Counted from the first letter of the stretch, positions 1 through 6,688 are shown. The stretch is 9,016 bases of DNA from JAGFIY01 sp964499285 (GCA_964499285.1 CAZCLA010000066.1:1-9016); one strand, 5' to 3'. Notes: generated by a model from the letters alone, not told the origin. Numbers and translations: made by a program.

Positions 1-2180
1 CCCGGATCTTCATAAATCCAATCGGGCACAGTGAATTCATCAAGCAGACCGAAGATTTTATCCATAATCATAACAGCATCGTTCCATCTTATATGTCCGT
101 CGTTTGAAACATCACACACTTTAAACATCTGAGTTCTATAATCAGGCTGTGTTCTTATTTTTGCCGCCATTTCCTGAACTATGTATGCATCACGCATGTT
201 TACAGCTGAACTAAAATCCTCGTCGGACAGAAGCAGCTTAATTTTATATTTCCCAACGGGAATGTTCTGAAACAAATACTCCCCGTTTTGATCTGCTTCG
301 GCATAGTAAAAAAGTTTAGAATAGTTCGGAACCGGTTCGAGCATTACTCGAGTAACTGCGGGATATCCGGTTTCGCCGTATAAAATGTTTCCAGTAACGT
401 TTGCGACTTCCACTGCTTTAATTAATTCCCAACCTCCGTCAGTGTGGAGATTCATAGGGTTTGCCATTCCAAGATAAAGTGCATCGTCAACAAGCATTGT
501 TCGGATTCCGTAGTTCATTTGATTCTCAACACCATTAACACTTTCCTGAACAGCAGGCGAATTAGAATCATCGAAACGTAGCAGATCGGCGCCAAAATCA
601 TAAGCCGGCAGTTGAATCTGATCTTCTAGTGTTTGATCTATTGTCGTAACTCTTGTTGAATCCTCCGGCAGATACATAGAGGCGAACTGGTTCAAAGTTG
701 GCACTAAAATTTTATATATCAAAAAGACATGATCCATCGTTCCGGTATATAGCCTATTGTTATAACTATCCATAGTCCAGGTGTAGTTATTAAAGAAATT
801 ATTGAACCCCGCCATACCGAATAGAGGCATAGCGCCTCCCATATTGTTCGGAACGATTTGCCAGCCTTCAATTGGGTCGAATGCCGGCAGCATCGGCATA
901 CCGTAAAGAAGAGAGACTTCCTGAGTCGGTTCCCCAAAATCTTTTCCTTTAAAAATTGTAACTGCGCGCCAAGTGCCGAAAGCCGCTGCAAGTATATCAA
1001 ATATATCGTCAGGGGGAAAAACCGTCATGTGAGCAACTGCAGCCATTAAAGGAACATGCATTGTGCCCCAGTATAATTCTCCGTTGTATGACATAAGAGC
1101 ACCGCCGCCGTAAGTGAAAGCGGTAATCATATCCGGTTCGTAATCAGCAACGCTCCACACTTTCTGCCATGCATCTTTATCCGAGTTGTGAAGACCGTCG
1201 TCACCGATAAGTGGACTCATCCACAATCCTGATTGTGCCCCGCCGACACCCAATCCAACAGGCCAAGTTGAAATAAATAATCGTCCGTCATGCAAAGCCA
1301 ATTCGGCGCCTTGAGTATCAAGATTTCCTACAATTTCAAAATTGAATGGTGATTCAAGACTTCCGTTCCAACGGAGAACTTTTCCGTCGGTTGTGGTTCC
1401 GATTGCAGTGTAGAGAACATCGTCGACGACTAGCCATTTTCTTATATTATTTGCTTGAGTTCCGTCGGCGAGAACATTTAAATTGTGAGCACCAATAAAT
1501 TGACCGGTCAAACCATTAAATGCAAAAATGTTAATTCCTCCTGTAAGCGCAGGGCCTGCCATAAAAACAACCCCATTGTGAGAACCACCGCTTCTTATTC
1601 CTAGAGTTGTCAACAACATTTGAGTATAAGGTGGAGTTACACTCCATGTTTTATCATACTCGGTTTCGGATTCGCTGTCATACATAAAAATACGCGGAGG
1701 ACGCCAATCACGGATTGAAGGAGGAAGCTGCGGATAATTGGAGTTTTCTCCGAATTCGCAAACCCAGCAGTCGTTCATATTTGCAGTTGTTGTTTGGAGA
1801 TATCCACCCATAACCAAACAGTGAACGTTTGGACCGGTTCCCCACCAGATATTTTTTTCGGTTTTTGCCAATCCCCAAACATAGGCTTGGTTTGTTTTGG
1901 GTGTGCCTCCGAAAGAAGTAATAAACGGATTATAATTGTTATCAGGATGCCCGATACCGTAAAAATCTTCATCAGGCTGTGCTTTTGCAATTTTGTCCAA
2001 GTTAAGTAATGAGGAGGGAAGTTTATCGAGACCCCCGCTGTTTGAGTTATAAGAATCCAGCCAGAACTGCTGAATATCAAGCCACGTTTTTGAACTATCC
2101 TGTCCGAAAGTAACAGAAAAGAATAAAATAAAGATTGTAATTAGTTTTAGAATGGGACGTTTGAATTTAACGAGTTTCAT
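1..2180 (-). CDS. Secreted beta-propeller-like protein with carboxypeptidase-regulatory-like and dockerin-type domains (3' partial)
   Basis: One uninterrupted frame runs from ATG at 2180 (reverse strand) off the left edge: 726 codons, no stop. Residues 1-26 are a signal peptide (basic start, hydrophobic core, ending TFGQ). The body has spaced blade-like motifs of the form D/N-G-x-LY-x-G-T around residues 257, 302, 370, 478 and 569, suggesting a beta-propeller; C121 and a C138-x-x-C141 pair lie in the N-terminal part. Residues about 590-650 look like a carboxypeptidase-regulatory/Cna-B-like beta-sandwich (VTGNILYGETGYPAV ... GEYLFQNIPVGKYKIKL). Residues 653-664 and 690-701 are two EF-hand-like loops spaced 37 residues apart, as in type I dockerins; the second (DVSNDGHIRWND) keeps the calcium ligands, the first is degenerate. 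A G-rich stretch just before the ATG is a weak ribosome binding site. A T9SS sorting domain may lie beyond the window. Export is well supported; ligand or activity is not recognisable. Confidence 0.85.
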   Translation of the reverse strand, partial: MKLVKFKRPILKLITIFILFFSVTFGQDSSKTWLDIQQFWLDSYNSNSGGLDKLPSSLLNLDKIAKAQPDEDFYGIGHPDNNYNPFITSFGGTPKTNQAYVWGLAKTEKNIWWGTGPNVHCLVMGGYLQTTTANMNDCWVCEFGENSNYPQLPPSIRDWRPPRIFMYDSESETEYDKTWSVTPPYTQMLLTTLGIRSGGSHNGVVFMAGPALTGGINIFAFNGLTGQFIGAHNLNVLADGTQANNIRKWLVVDDVLYTAIGTTTDGKVLRWNGSLESPFNFEIVGNLDTQGAELALHDGRLFISTWPVGLGVGGAQSGLWMSPLIGDDGLHNSDKDAWQKVWSVADYEPDMITAFTYGGGALMSYNGELYWGTMHVPLMAAVAHMTVFPPDDIFDILAAAFGTWRAVTIFKGKDFGEPTQEVSLLYGMPMLPAFDPIEGWQIVPNNMGGAMPLFGMAGFNNFFNNYTWTMDSYNNRLYTGTMDHVFLIYKILVPTLNQFASMYLPEDSTRVTTIDQTLEDQIQLPAYDFGADLLRFDDSNSPAVQESVNGVENQMNYGIRTMLVDDALYLGMANPMNLHTDGGWELIKAVEVANVTGNILYGETGYPAVTRVMLEPVPNYSKLFYYAEADQNGEYLFQNIPVGKYKIKLLLSDEDFSSAVNMRDAYIVQEMAAKIRTQPDYRTQMFKVCDVSNDGHIRWNDAVMIMDKIFGLLDEFTVPDWIYEDP

Positions 2181-2308
2181 AGAACCCCCGAAATAATTTA
2201 TTTGGAATTGTTAATTATTTCCGGGAATGTTTTGGATAAGATTTAGCTGGAAATTTAACTTAGGAAATAAGGAAAATATTTATTCAAAGTCATCATTTAA
2301 AGTAAGTA

Positions 2309-2324
2309 TTATTTGATCAAATAA
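2309..2324. promoter_or_regulatory. Perfect 16-bp palindrome, candidate operator
   Basis: TTATTTGATCAAATAA is its own reverse complement. It sits between two divergent genes, about 130 bp from the secreted-protein start and 104 bp from the transporter start. The core TTTGATCAAA lacks the N4 spacer of a CRP/FNR box (TTGAT-N4-ATCAA), so that family is not indicated. It could bind a dimeric repressor or be a chance AT-rich palindrome. Confidence 0.35.
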
Positions 2325-2330
2325 AATATC

Positions 2331-2347
2331 TGGAATTAGTCATTCCA
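2331..2347. promoter_or_regulatory. Dyad TGGAAT-N5-ATTCCA, candidate operator
   Basis: Two perfect 6-bp arms (2331-2336 and 2342-2347) flank TAGTC. Its centre is about 22 bp from the centre of the 16-bp palindrome at 2309-2324, two helical turns, so both sites would face the same side of the DNA. A short RNA hairpin is also possible, but no T tract follows. The rest of the 2181-2427 gap is AT-rich, with no convincing promoter boxes. Confidence 0.3.
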
Positions 2348-2427
2348 AGGATAAGGGGTGTGATTTACAAACTAAATAAGGCGCATATGTAAACATAATT
2401 TGTTCTTTTTTTGATAACTTTTCGGTT

Positions 2428-3312
2428 ATGAAAAACTTATTACTTGTCGCGGCTATATTGCTGGGAATTTTTATTCCTGCCGGAGCTTCGTTCTCATTTC
2501 TGATTAAATATTTGTTGATGGGTATGCTGTTCTTCACTTTTCTTAAAATGAGTATTAAAAAGTGGAGATTGAATAAAAGTCATTTGTTCATTCCCCTTTT
2601 TACATTTTCGCTCTCGTTGATTTTATTTTTACTTCTTAGAACAATAAATTTAGTGCTGGCTCAAGTTGTTTTTCTTTCGATAGCTGCTCCAACAGCAATT
2701 GCCGCCCCCTCGATTATTAATTTGCTTAAAGGCAATATTGATTACACTTTTATTTCGGTTTTAATAACAAACTTTGCCTCAGCAATCTTTTTTCCGGTAA
2801 CATTATCGCTATTAATAATAGCTGACATTTCTATTTCGGTGGTTGATATATTGATGCCCGTTTTAACAGTGATGTTAATCCCTTTTGCAGCTGCAGTTTT
2901 ATTGAGGTTTATATCCGGCAGATCTAACGGAAAAATAAAATTGCCGAAAGATTTAACATTTTATCTGCTGGTTGTTAATATATATTTGGGAGTAGCGAAA
3001 GCATCGGACTTCGTAAGAAATGAAGTGGATATGAACGATAATATAATTTTTGTGATCGCTATAGCTATAGCGGTTATCACAATTTTGAATTTTTCTGTCG
3101 GATATTTTTTTGGGGAGAAAGAGTTGAAAATCGAATCTTCTCAATCGCTGGGTCAAAAAAACAATGCGTTCTTAATTTGGATAGCGCTTACTTTTATCAA
3201 CCCACTGGTTGCCGTAGGGCCGGTTTGCTATATTGTCTATCAAAACTTTTATATTTCCTATCAACTTTACAGAAAGGATAAACAAAAAGTTATTGCATCA
3301 TCATCTCCTTAA
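2428..3312 (+). CDS. BASS-superfamily (bile acid:sodium symporter-like) membrane transporter
   Basis: A 294-residue very hydrophobic protein with about nine membrane segments, near the usual 300-330 residues of bacterial BASS transporters. Family-like features are APTAIAAPS (residues 87-95), matching the conserved segment before the first crossover helix, and LGQKNNAFLIWIAL near residues 241-254, matching the E-x-G-M-Q-N-type crossover helix of the second half, followed by a typical last helix (PVCYIVYQNFYISYQLY). In that second motif the usual Glu is S240 and the usual Gln is K244, residues that help bind sodium in characterised members, so the coupling ion may differ. No Shine-Dalgarno is seen before the ATG; no in-frame upstream start is better. 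The last 23 bp overlap the convergent copper-chaperone gene. Substrate unknown; family membership is inferred from motifs and topology. Confidence 0.65.
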   Translation: MKNLLLVAAILLGIFIPAGASFSFLIKYLLMGMLFFTFLKMSIKKWRLNKSHLFIPLFTFSLSLILFLLLRTINLVLAQVVFLSIAAPTAIAAPSIINLLKGNIDYTFISVLITNFASAIFFPVTLSLLIIADISISVVDILMPVLTVMLIPFAAAVLLRFISGRSNGKIKLPKDLTFYLLVVNIYLGVAKASDFVRNEVDMNDNIIFVIAIAIAVITILNFSVGYFFGEKELKIESSQSLGQKNNAFLIWIALTFINPLVAVGPVCYIVYQNFYISYQLYRKDKQKVIASSSP

Positions 3313-3778
3313 CAACGGCAGCTATTTTAATTTCTCCGGCATTCCTAAATTTGAGCACGAAGCTTCTCTCTGCTCCGGGTGCAAGATCTTCGTTTAAGCC
3401 GATAAGCATAACATGAAAACTCATCGGTTTCAATTCAACTTTTGAATTTGCCGGAATTTCCAAAAACTCTATATGACGCATTCCCATCATATCATTTTCG
3501 GTTTTATACGATTCATGTACTTCAACAACTTGAGCAACGTCTGACTCAACATCATAGAGTGTATCTGCTTTATCAGTTTGATTGTTTATGACAAGAAATA
3601 ATGCCGTGTTACGGTTCTGTGTCCCGGGACGAATCCATGGATTTTCGATCGTTAATTCCGCCTCGGATATTTTTTTGCTTTCATCAACGGTTTGTTGCTT
3701 TTTATCGTCGGTATCTCCGCAACTGAGCAATAATGAAGCAGAAAGTAGAATTGCAAATATTTTAAATAATTTACTCAT
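3290..3778 (-). CDS. pcuC: PCu(A)C-type periplasmic copper chaperone lipoprotein
   Basis: A 162-residue lipoprotein. The signal ends in a lipobox L17-L18-S19-C20, so C20 should be acylated; acidic residues follow (D22, D24, D25). The mature domain holds the full copper motif of the family, H-(x)-x10-M-x21-H-x-M, as H88, M100, H122 and M124, with extra M97 and M98, and the expected ENPWIRPG start of the cupredoxin-like fold at residues 45-52. Characterised PCu(A)C proteins bind Cu(I) and help load the CuA or CuB site of cytochrome oxidases, usually with a Sco protein. Here the Sco gene lies immediately upstream with a 2-bp gap, and the GGAG ribosome binding site lies in the Sco gene's last codons, implying one transcript and coupled translation. 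The C-terminal Met run (MMMQ) could add a copper ligand, but that is speculative. Confidence 0.92.
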   Translation of the reverse strand: MSKLFKIFAILLSASLLLSCGDTDDKKQQTVDESKKISEAELTIENPWIRPGTQNRNTALFLVINNQTDKADTLYDVESDVAQVVEVHESYKTENDMMGMRHIEFLEIPANSKVELKPMSFHVMLIGLNEDLAPGAERSFVLKFRNAGEIKIAAVVKEMMMQ

Positions 3779-3780
3779 AT

Positions 3781-4368
3781 TTACTCCGCTAAATCTATTA
3801 TATCATTAGTGATTTCTTCAATATTAATTGTGCTGCCGGGATAATTTTTTCTAATTTTTCCTTCTTGATCAAAAAGAGAAATCCTATCTGTGTGAACATA
3901 AAAGATGATTTCTTTTTCATTTATCATTGTTGTATCGTTCGGAATAGCAAAGATGCCTATTCGTTTCATAAGCGATTCTATTGTTTCTTTTTCTCCTGTT
4001 AGAAAGGAGAAGTTTGATTCGTCGATTTTTCTAAGTTCAGCGTATTCTTTCAAAATTTCGGGAGTATCAACTTCGGGGTCAAAGCTGATTGCAGCGAATT
4101 CGATATTCTTAATTTTTTGTTCATTGATTTCTTTTTGAATTAATCGAAGGTTGTTTGTGGTAAGGGGACAAATATCCGGACAATTAGTAAATATATATCC
4201 TACCACCGCAACTTTTCCTTTAAACCGATCGGGGAATTTAACAGACTCGTTATTTTGATTAACCAAGGTATAGCTTTCATTTGAAAGATCTTCGACAACT
4301 CCAAATTTTGATTTGCATGCAAAAAGTAAAAGCAGCAATGTTACCGAGGCATATAACACATTTTTCAT
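3781..4368 (-). CDS. sco: Sco1/SenC-family copper chaperone lipoprotein
   Basis: A thioredoxin-fold copper chaperone of 195 residues. I chose the ATG at 4368 rather than an in-frame ATG at 4395: it has a GAGAAAG ribosome binding site six bases upstream and begins directly with the lipoprotein signal, whose lipobox is L15-F16-A17-C18. The family's metal site is complete: C63 and C67 in the TNCPDICP motif and H159 in FYVHTDR. Sco proteins hold or reduce copper for the CuA centre of cytochrome c oxidase at the outer face of the cytoplasmic membrane. The gene is first in an operon with the PCu(A)C gene. An exact TAnnTTTG-type -7 box lies just upstream. No oxidase genes are in the window, so the target oxidase must be encoded elsewhere. 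Confidence 0.93.
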   Translation of the reverse strand: MKNVLYASVTLLLLLFACKSKFGVVEDLSNESYTLVNQNNESVKFPDRFKGKVAVVGYIFTNCPDICPLTTNNLRLIQKEINEQKIKNIEFAAISFDPEVDTPEILKEYAELRKIDESNFSFLTGEKETIESLMKRIGIFAIPNDTTMINEKEIIFYVHTDRISLFDQEGKIRKNYPGSTINIEEITNDIIDLAE

Positions 4369-4392
4369 AATAACTTTCTCAAATTTGTAACA

Positions 4393-4400
4393 CAAAATTA
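4393..4400 (-). promoter_or_regulatory. Candidate Bacteroidota-type -7 box for the copper operon
   Basis: Read on the minus strand the sequence is TAATTTTG, an exact match to the TAnnTTTG -7 consensus known for Bacteroidota sigma factors. It lies 24 bp before the chosen Sco start, leaving a short leader that still contains the GAGAAAG ribosome binding site. No good TTG/TTTG -33 box is seen at the expected distance, so confidence is limited. Confidence 0.35.
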
Positions 4401-4450
4401 ATATTTGCTTAGCTGATTATCTAATAGTGCTTGTTTTTGTAAACTGATAT

Positions 4451-4477
4451 TCATCCGCATCCACAGCCACACCACAT
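4451..4477 (-). CDS. Possible 8-residue Cys-Gly micro-ORF upstream of the copper operon
   Basis: On the strand of the copper operon, ATG at 4477 opens a frame encoding M-W-C-G-C-G-C-G and then TGA, ending 82 bp before the Sco start. There is no Shine-Dalgarno, and no ATG, GTG or TTG extends the frame upstream before the TAA. Alternating Cys-Gly next to copper-trafficking genes is suggestive of a metal-sensing leader peptide, but the patch is also a simple GC-rich repeat (TGTGGC TGTGGA TGCGGA), and the best promoter candidate (4393-4400) lies downstream of it, which would leave it off the Sco transcript. Confidence 0.15.
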   Translation of the reverse strand: MWCGCGCG

Positions 4478-4507
4478 AATAATTATTAAGCAATCGGTTG
4501 TTGTAAT

Positions 4508-4530
4508 CTTAAGAATATTTTAAGAATATT
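4508..4530 (+). promoter_or_regulatory. Tandem 11-bp direct repeat, candidate OmpR-family response-regulator site
   Basis: TTAAGAATATT occurs twice with no gap (4509-4519 and 4520-4530), one helical turn per repeat. Written as CTTAAG-N5-TTTAAG (4508-4524) it fits YTTAAK-N5-YTTAAK, the published PmrA-box layout, and OmpR/PhoB-family regulators generally bind such 11-bp tandem half-sites. It ends 28 bp before the MFS start. The overlapping AATATTTG (4525-4532) differs from TAnnTTTG at one base and could be the -7 box, with TTG at 4501-4503 as -33; the regulator would then sit in the -35 region, as activators of this family do. The binding protein is not encoded in the window. Confidence 0.4.
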
Positions 4531-4558
4531 TGAAATCTCAAATTATTTTAACAATGTA

Positions 4559-5242
4559 ATGAATCCATATAAAGGATTAAAAGGATTACCTAAAAACGTC
4601 TGGCTTATATCCATTGGTTCGCTTATTAACCGGGCGGGTACGATGGTGCTTCCTTTTCTCGCTTTATATTTAACGCAGGGTTTGAATTATTCTGTTTCTG
4701 AATCGGGAATAGTTATAGCTAGTTACGGCATTGGAAGTTTAATTTGTGCACCGTTTGCGGGAAGGCTAAGCGATAANNNNNNNNNNNNNNNNNNNNNNNN
4801 NNNNNNNNNNNNNNNNNNNNNNNNNNNNNNNNNNNNNNNNNNNNNNNNNNNNNNNNNNNNNNNNNNNNNNNNNNNNTGGGATGATATTAAATCGCTTTTC
4901 TTCGGTTGTATTTTAACTGCAGTTGGTTTCGGTGCAATGGCGTTTTCGAGGGATATATTTTCGCTTGTTGTTTCAATTACTATTTGGACGTTCGGAGAAA
5001 TGATAATTTTTCCCGCATCATCATCTTATATTTCTAGCATTGCGGCTAAAGGAAAAACGGGAGAGTATATGGGTTATTACCAGATGACCGGGGCATTATC
5101 GTTTTTGCTTGCACCTGCAATCGGTACGTGGGTGTTTGATTCTTTCGGTTCTTTCAATTTGTGGATTGCATCATTTGTGCTTTCTCTTATCTCAGGCTTT
5201 GCGTTAATGGCAAACAAAAAATTATCGATCAACTCAAAATAA
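4559..5242 (+). CDS. MFS transporter (DHA1/MdtH-like), interrupted by an assembly gap
   Basis: Left of the gap, 72 residues hold TM1 with the NRAGTMVLPFLALYLTQ signature and TM2 followed by GRLSD, the start of MFS motif A. Right of the gap, 121 residues hold what look like TM9 to TM12, including GEMIIFPASSSYI and the GEYMGYYQMTGALSFLLAPAIGTW segment typical of the C-terminal half of drug:proton antiporters. Only 193 residues are visible, whereas the family has about 390-410, so about 200 residues (TM3-TM8) are unseen. Both parts are in one frame across 100 N, but this need not be meaningful. The start ATG has no Shine-Dalgarno; it follows the tandem 11-bp repeat and is divergent from the copper operon. 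Substrate unknown. Confidence 0.85.
   Translation: MNPYKGLKGLPKNVWLISIGSLINRAGTMVLPFLALYLTQGLNYSVSESGIVIASYGIGSLICAPFAGRLSDXXXXXXXXXXXXXXXXXXXXXXXXXXXXXXXXXXWDDIKSLFFGCILTAVGFGAMAFSRDIFSLVVSITIWTFGEMIIFPASSSYISSIAAKGKTGEYMGYYQMTGALSFLLAPAIGTWVFDSFGSFNLWIASFVLSLISGFALMANKKLSINSK
4777..4876. other. Assembly gap (100 N)
   Basis: Exactly 100 consecutive N, a common placeholder for a scaffold gap of unknown size. It lies inside the MFS gene. The missing membrane segments suggest a true gap nearer 600 bp. Confidence 0.97.
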
Positions 5243-5383
5243 TTTTATCCGCAAACACATTAATTATTAAGTTTATCGCGTGATTTAATGGCAAAATTTT
5301 CCTTTAGTTATTAAAAAATTGTACGGCACTTTCCTTTTAAACCTTTCTTATATTTTAAGTAATCGTTCAGAATTTTATTTTGT

Positions 5384-6511
5384 ATGAATTATATTCCCGA
5401 AATATCTTTTGCGGGAGCTGTTGTAGCTCTCTTCCTCCTGCTTTATAATTTATTATCTAAAATTGAAGCCGGCGGGAAAAGGTATCTTTTGCTGATTGTG
5501 CTTATTACCTTTTTCTTATTTGTTTATGATTATTTGTTCTTCACCGGAAGAGTAAACGGATCAGGATTAATTTTCGTTTTTTATTATCCTTTAGTCTTCT
5601 TACTTTTTCCGCTGCTTTACCAGTATCTCTTATTTATCGCTTCCGACAATAATGACAGAAAAATAATTAAAGTGTTCAACTATTTGCCGGCTGCAGTATT
5701 CGTTATCTGCGTCGCCTTTAATTTTTTGGTGAATGAATCTAATAACTTGATAATCACCGTAAATGATTTTTACGGTATCAAAGGTGCAGACCCAAGAATA
5801 AATATCTTCAGCAAAATCATTTTTATATTATACTATGTTCAATTCGGTATTTTCGTTGCTGTATTTATCATGATGTATCTACATCATAAAAAAAATCAAT
5901 CTGAATTGATCAGAGAACAAAAGCCGGTAATTCCGCATTGGATATTCTTTCTGATTTTTGCAATAATCTTTTATGAAGCTATATACAGCTTCGTATTGTT
6001 TATTGAACTTTTTGAACACCAAGAATATTTGCTGGGGCAAACAGCAAATTTGTTTCTTCTATTTGTTGTGGGATTCGTGAGCATAAGGCATGATGAACTG
6101 CTTCTCGAGATTAAATTGAATACCGCGTTATCAGTAAATGAATCAAAAAAAAATAAATCATATAAAGAGTTTCGGGAAGATAGGAAAGAAGAAATTACAG
6201 CAATGCTGGTTGATTTGATGGAAACACATAAAATTTACAGAAATCCGAACATTAAAATTGAGCCTATCGCAAAAAGAATAGGAGTTCCTGTTAACAAACT
6301 ATCTCAAATTATCAATTTGTCGTTTAATATGAATTTCTCTCAATATGTAAATAAATATAGAATAGAAGAAGCAATTGAACTTCTCAAAGAACCGAATGCA
6401 AAAATTGAAAAAATCTTTCAAGATGTTGGTTATTACACGCGCAGCACTTTCAACAGAGCATTTAAAGTTCACACCGGATTAACCCCAACAGAATATCAAG
6501 TCAGAAGATAA
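5384..6511 (+). CDS. Membrane-embedded AraC-family transcriptional regulator (7 TM + HTH)
   Basis: A 375-residue protein with seven predicted membrane segments at about residues 4-26, 34-53, 61-86, 98-116, 141-167, 184-210 and 214-234, then a charged linker (about 250-270) and an AraC-type DNA-binding domain at about 272-373. The latter has both helix-turn-helix units: KIEPIAKRIGVPVNKLSQII in the first and IFQDVGYYTRSTFNRAFKVH in the second, ending in the family signature GLTPTEYQ. Proteins of this build are common in Bacteroidota; the membrane part is assumed to sense an envelope or hydrophobic signal, with no known ligand. There is no Shine-Dalgarno, typical for the group. The 141 bp upstream hold no clear terminator or promoter. 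The same-strand secreted-protein gene starts 187 bp downstream and is a possible target, by position only. Confidence 0.9.
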   Translation: MNYIPEISFAGAVVALFLLLYNLLSKIEAGGKRYLLLIVLITFFLFVYDYLFFTGRVNGSGLIFVFYYPLVFLLFPLLYQYLLFIASDNNDRKIIKVFNYLPAAVFVICVAFNFLVNESNNLIITVNDFYGIKGADPRINIFSKIIFILYYVQFGIFVAVFIMMYLHHKKNQSELIREQKPVIPHWIFFLIFAIIFYEAIYSFVLFIELFEHQEYLLGQTANLFLLFVVGFVSIRHDELLLEIKLNTALSVNESKKNKSYKEFREDRKEEITAMLVDLMETHKIYRNPNIKIEPIAKRIGVPVNKLSQIINLSFNMNFSQYVNKYRIEEAIELLKEPNAKIEKIFQDVGYYTRSTFNRAFKVHTGLTPTEYQVRR

Positions 6512-6526
6512 CCAATCCAATTTGAG

Positions 6527-6542
6527 GCAAATCCCAATTTGC
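6527..6542 (+). terminator. Weak hairpin after the AraC-type gene
   Basis: GCAAAT and ATTTGC form a 6-bp stem with a CCCA loop starting 15 bp after the stop codon. No T tract follows, so it is a poor intrinsic terminator and may be chance. Confidence 0.2.
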
Positions 6543-6629
6543 ATCATACTGTGTTTGTAAATAATCGTTTTCTTGGTTATTAATTATTTGATAAAATCTA
6601 AATGAATCATGTCTTTATTTCTAAGATTG

Positions 6630-6643
6630 TCTGCACTTGCAGA
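6630..6643. promoter_or_regulatory. Dyad TCTGCA-CT-TGCAGA, candidate operator
   Basis: Perfect 6-bp arms separated by 2 bp lie 56 bp before the start of the secreted T9SS protein gene. The loop is too short for an RNA hairpin, so a dimeric DNA-binding protein is the more natural reading. The rest of the 6512-6698 gap is AT-rich and shows no clear -33/-7 pair. Confidence 0.3.
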
Positions 6644-6688
6644 GCGGTGGATCATTCGCAAATAGAAAAAATATACTTAATAAATTTC

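Noticed and set aside
1775..2080. 101-codon minus-strand frame inside the secreted-protein gene
   Set aside because: It lies in a different frame from the long continuous coding region, which has a signal peptide and domains; this one is its shadow.
2181..2230. GGAAT ... ATTTCC inverted arms just upstream of the secreted-protein gene
   Set aside because: The arms are only four to five bases and imperfect, with an A/T spacer; no better than chance.
2309..2324. Reading the 16-bp palindrome as a CRP/FNR box
   Set aside because: The half-sites TTGAT and ATCAA overlap instead of being separated by four bases, so the geometry is wrong.
4477..4488. 12-bp perfect palindrome TAATAATTATTA
   Set aside because: It is purely A/T in an A/T-rich spacer and expected by chance; no second copy with meaningful spacing.
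4440..4520. Plus-strand His/Pro-rich frame (HPHPQPHH) opposite the Cys-Gly micro-ORF
   Set aside because: It has no ATG, GTG or TTG start and is explained as the complement of the same GC-rich repeat patch.
4554..4561. ATGTAATG, a start-stop unit overlapping the MFS start codon
   Set aside because: A two-codon ATG-TAA has no coding content and arises easily in AT-rich DNA; a role in translation control cannot be supported.
4559..5242. MFS gene as a CcoA-type copper importer because it neighbours the copper operon
   Set aside because: The visible part lacks the Met/His motifs of that group and resembles DHA1 drug:proton antiporters; it is also divergent from the copper operon.
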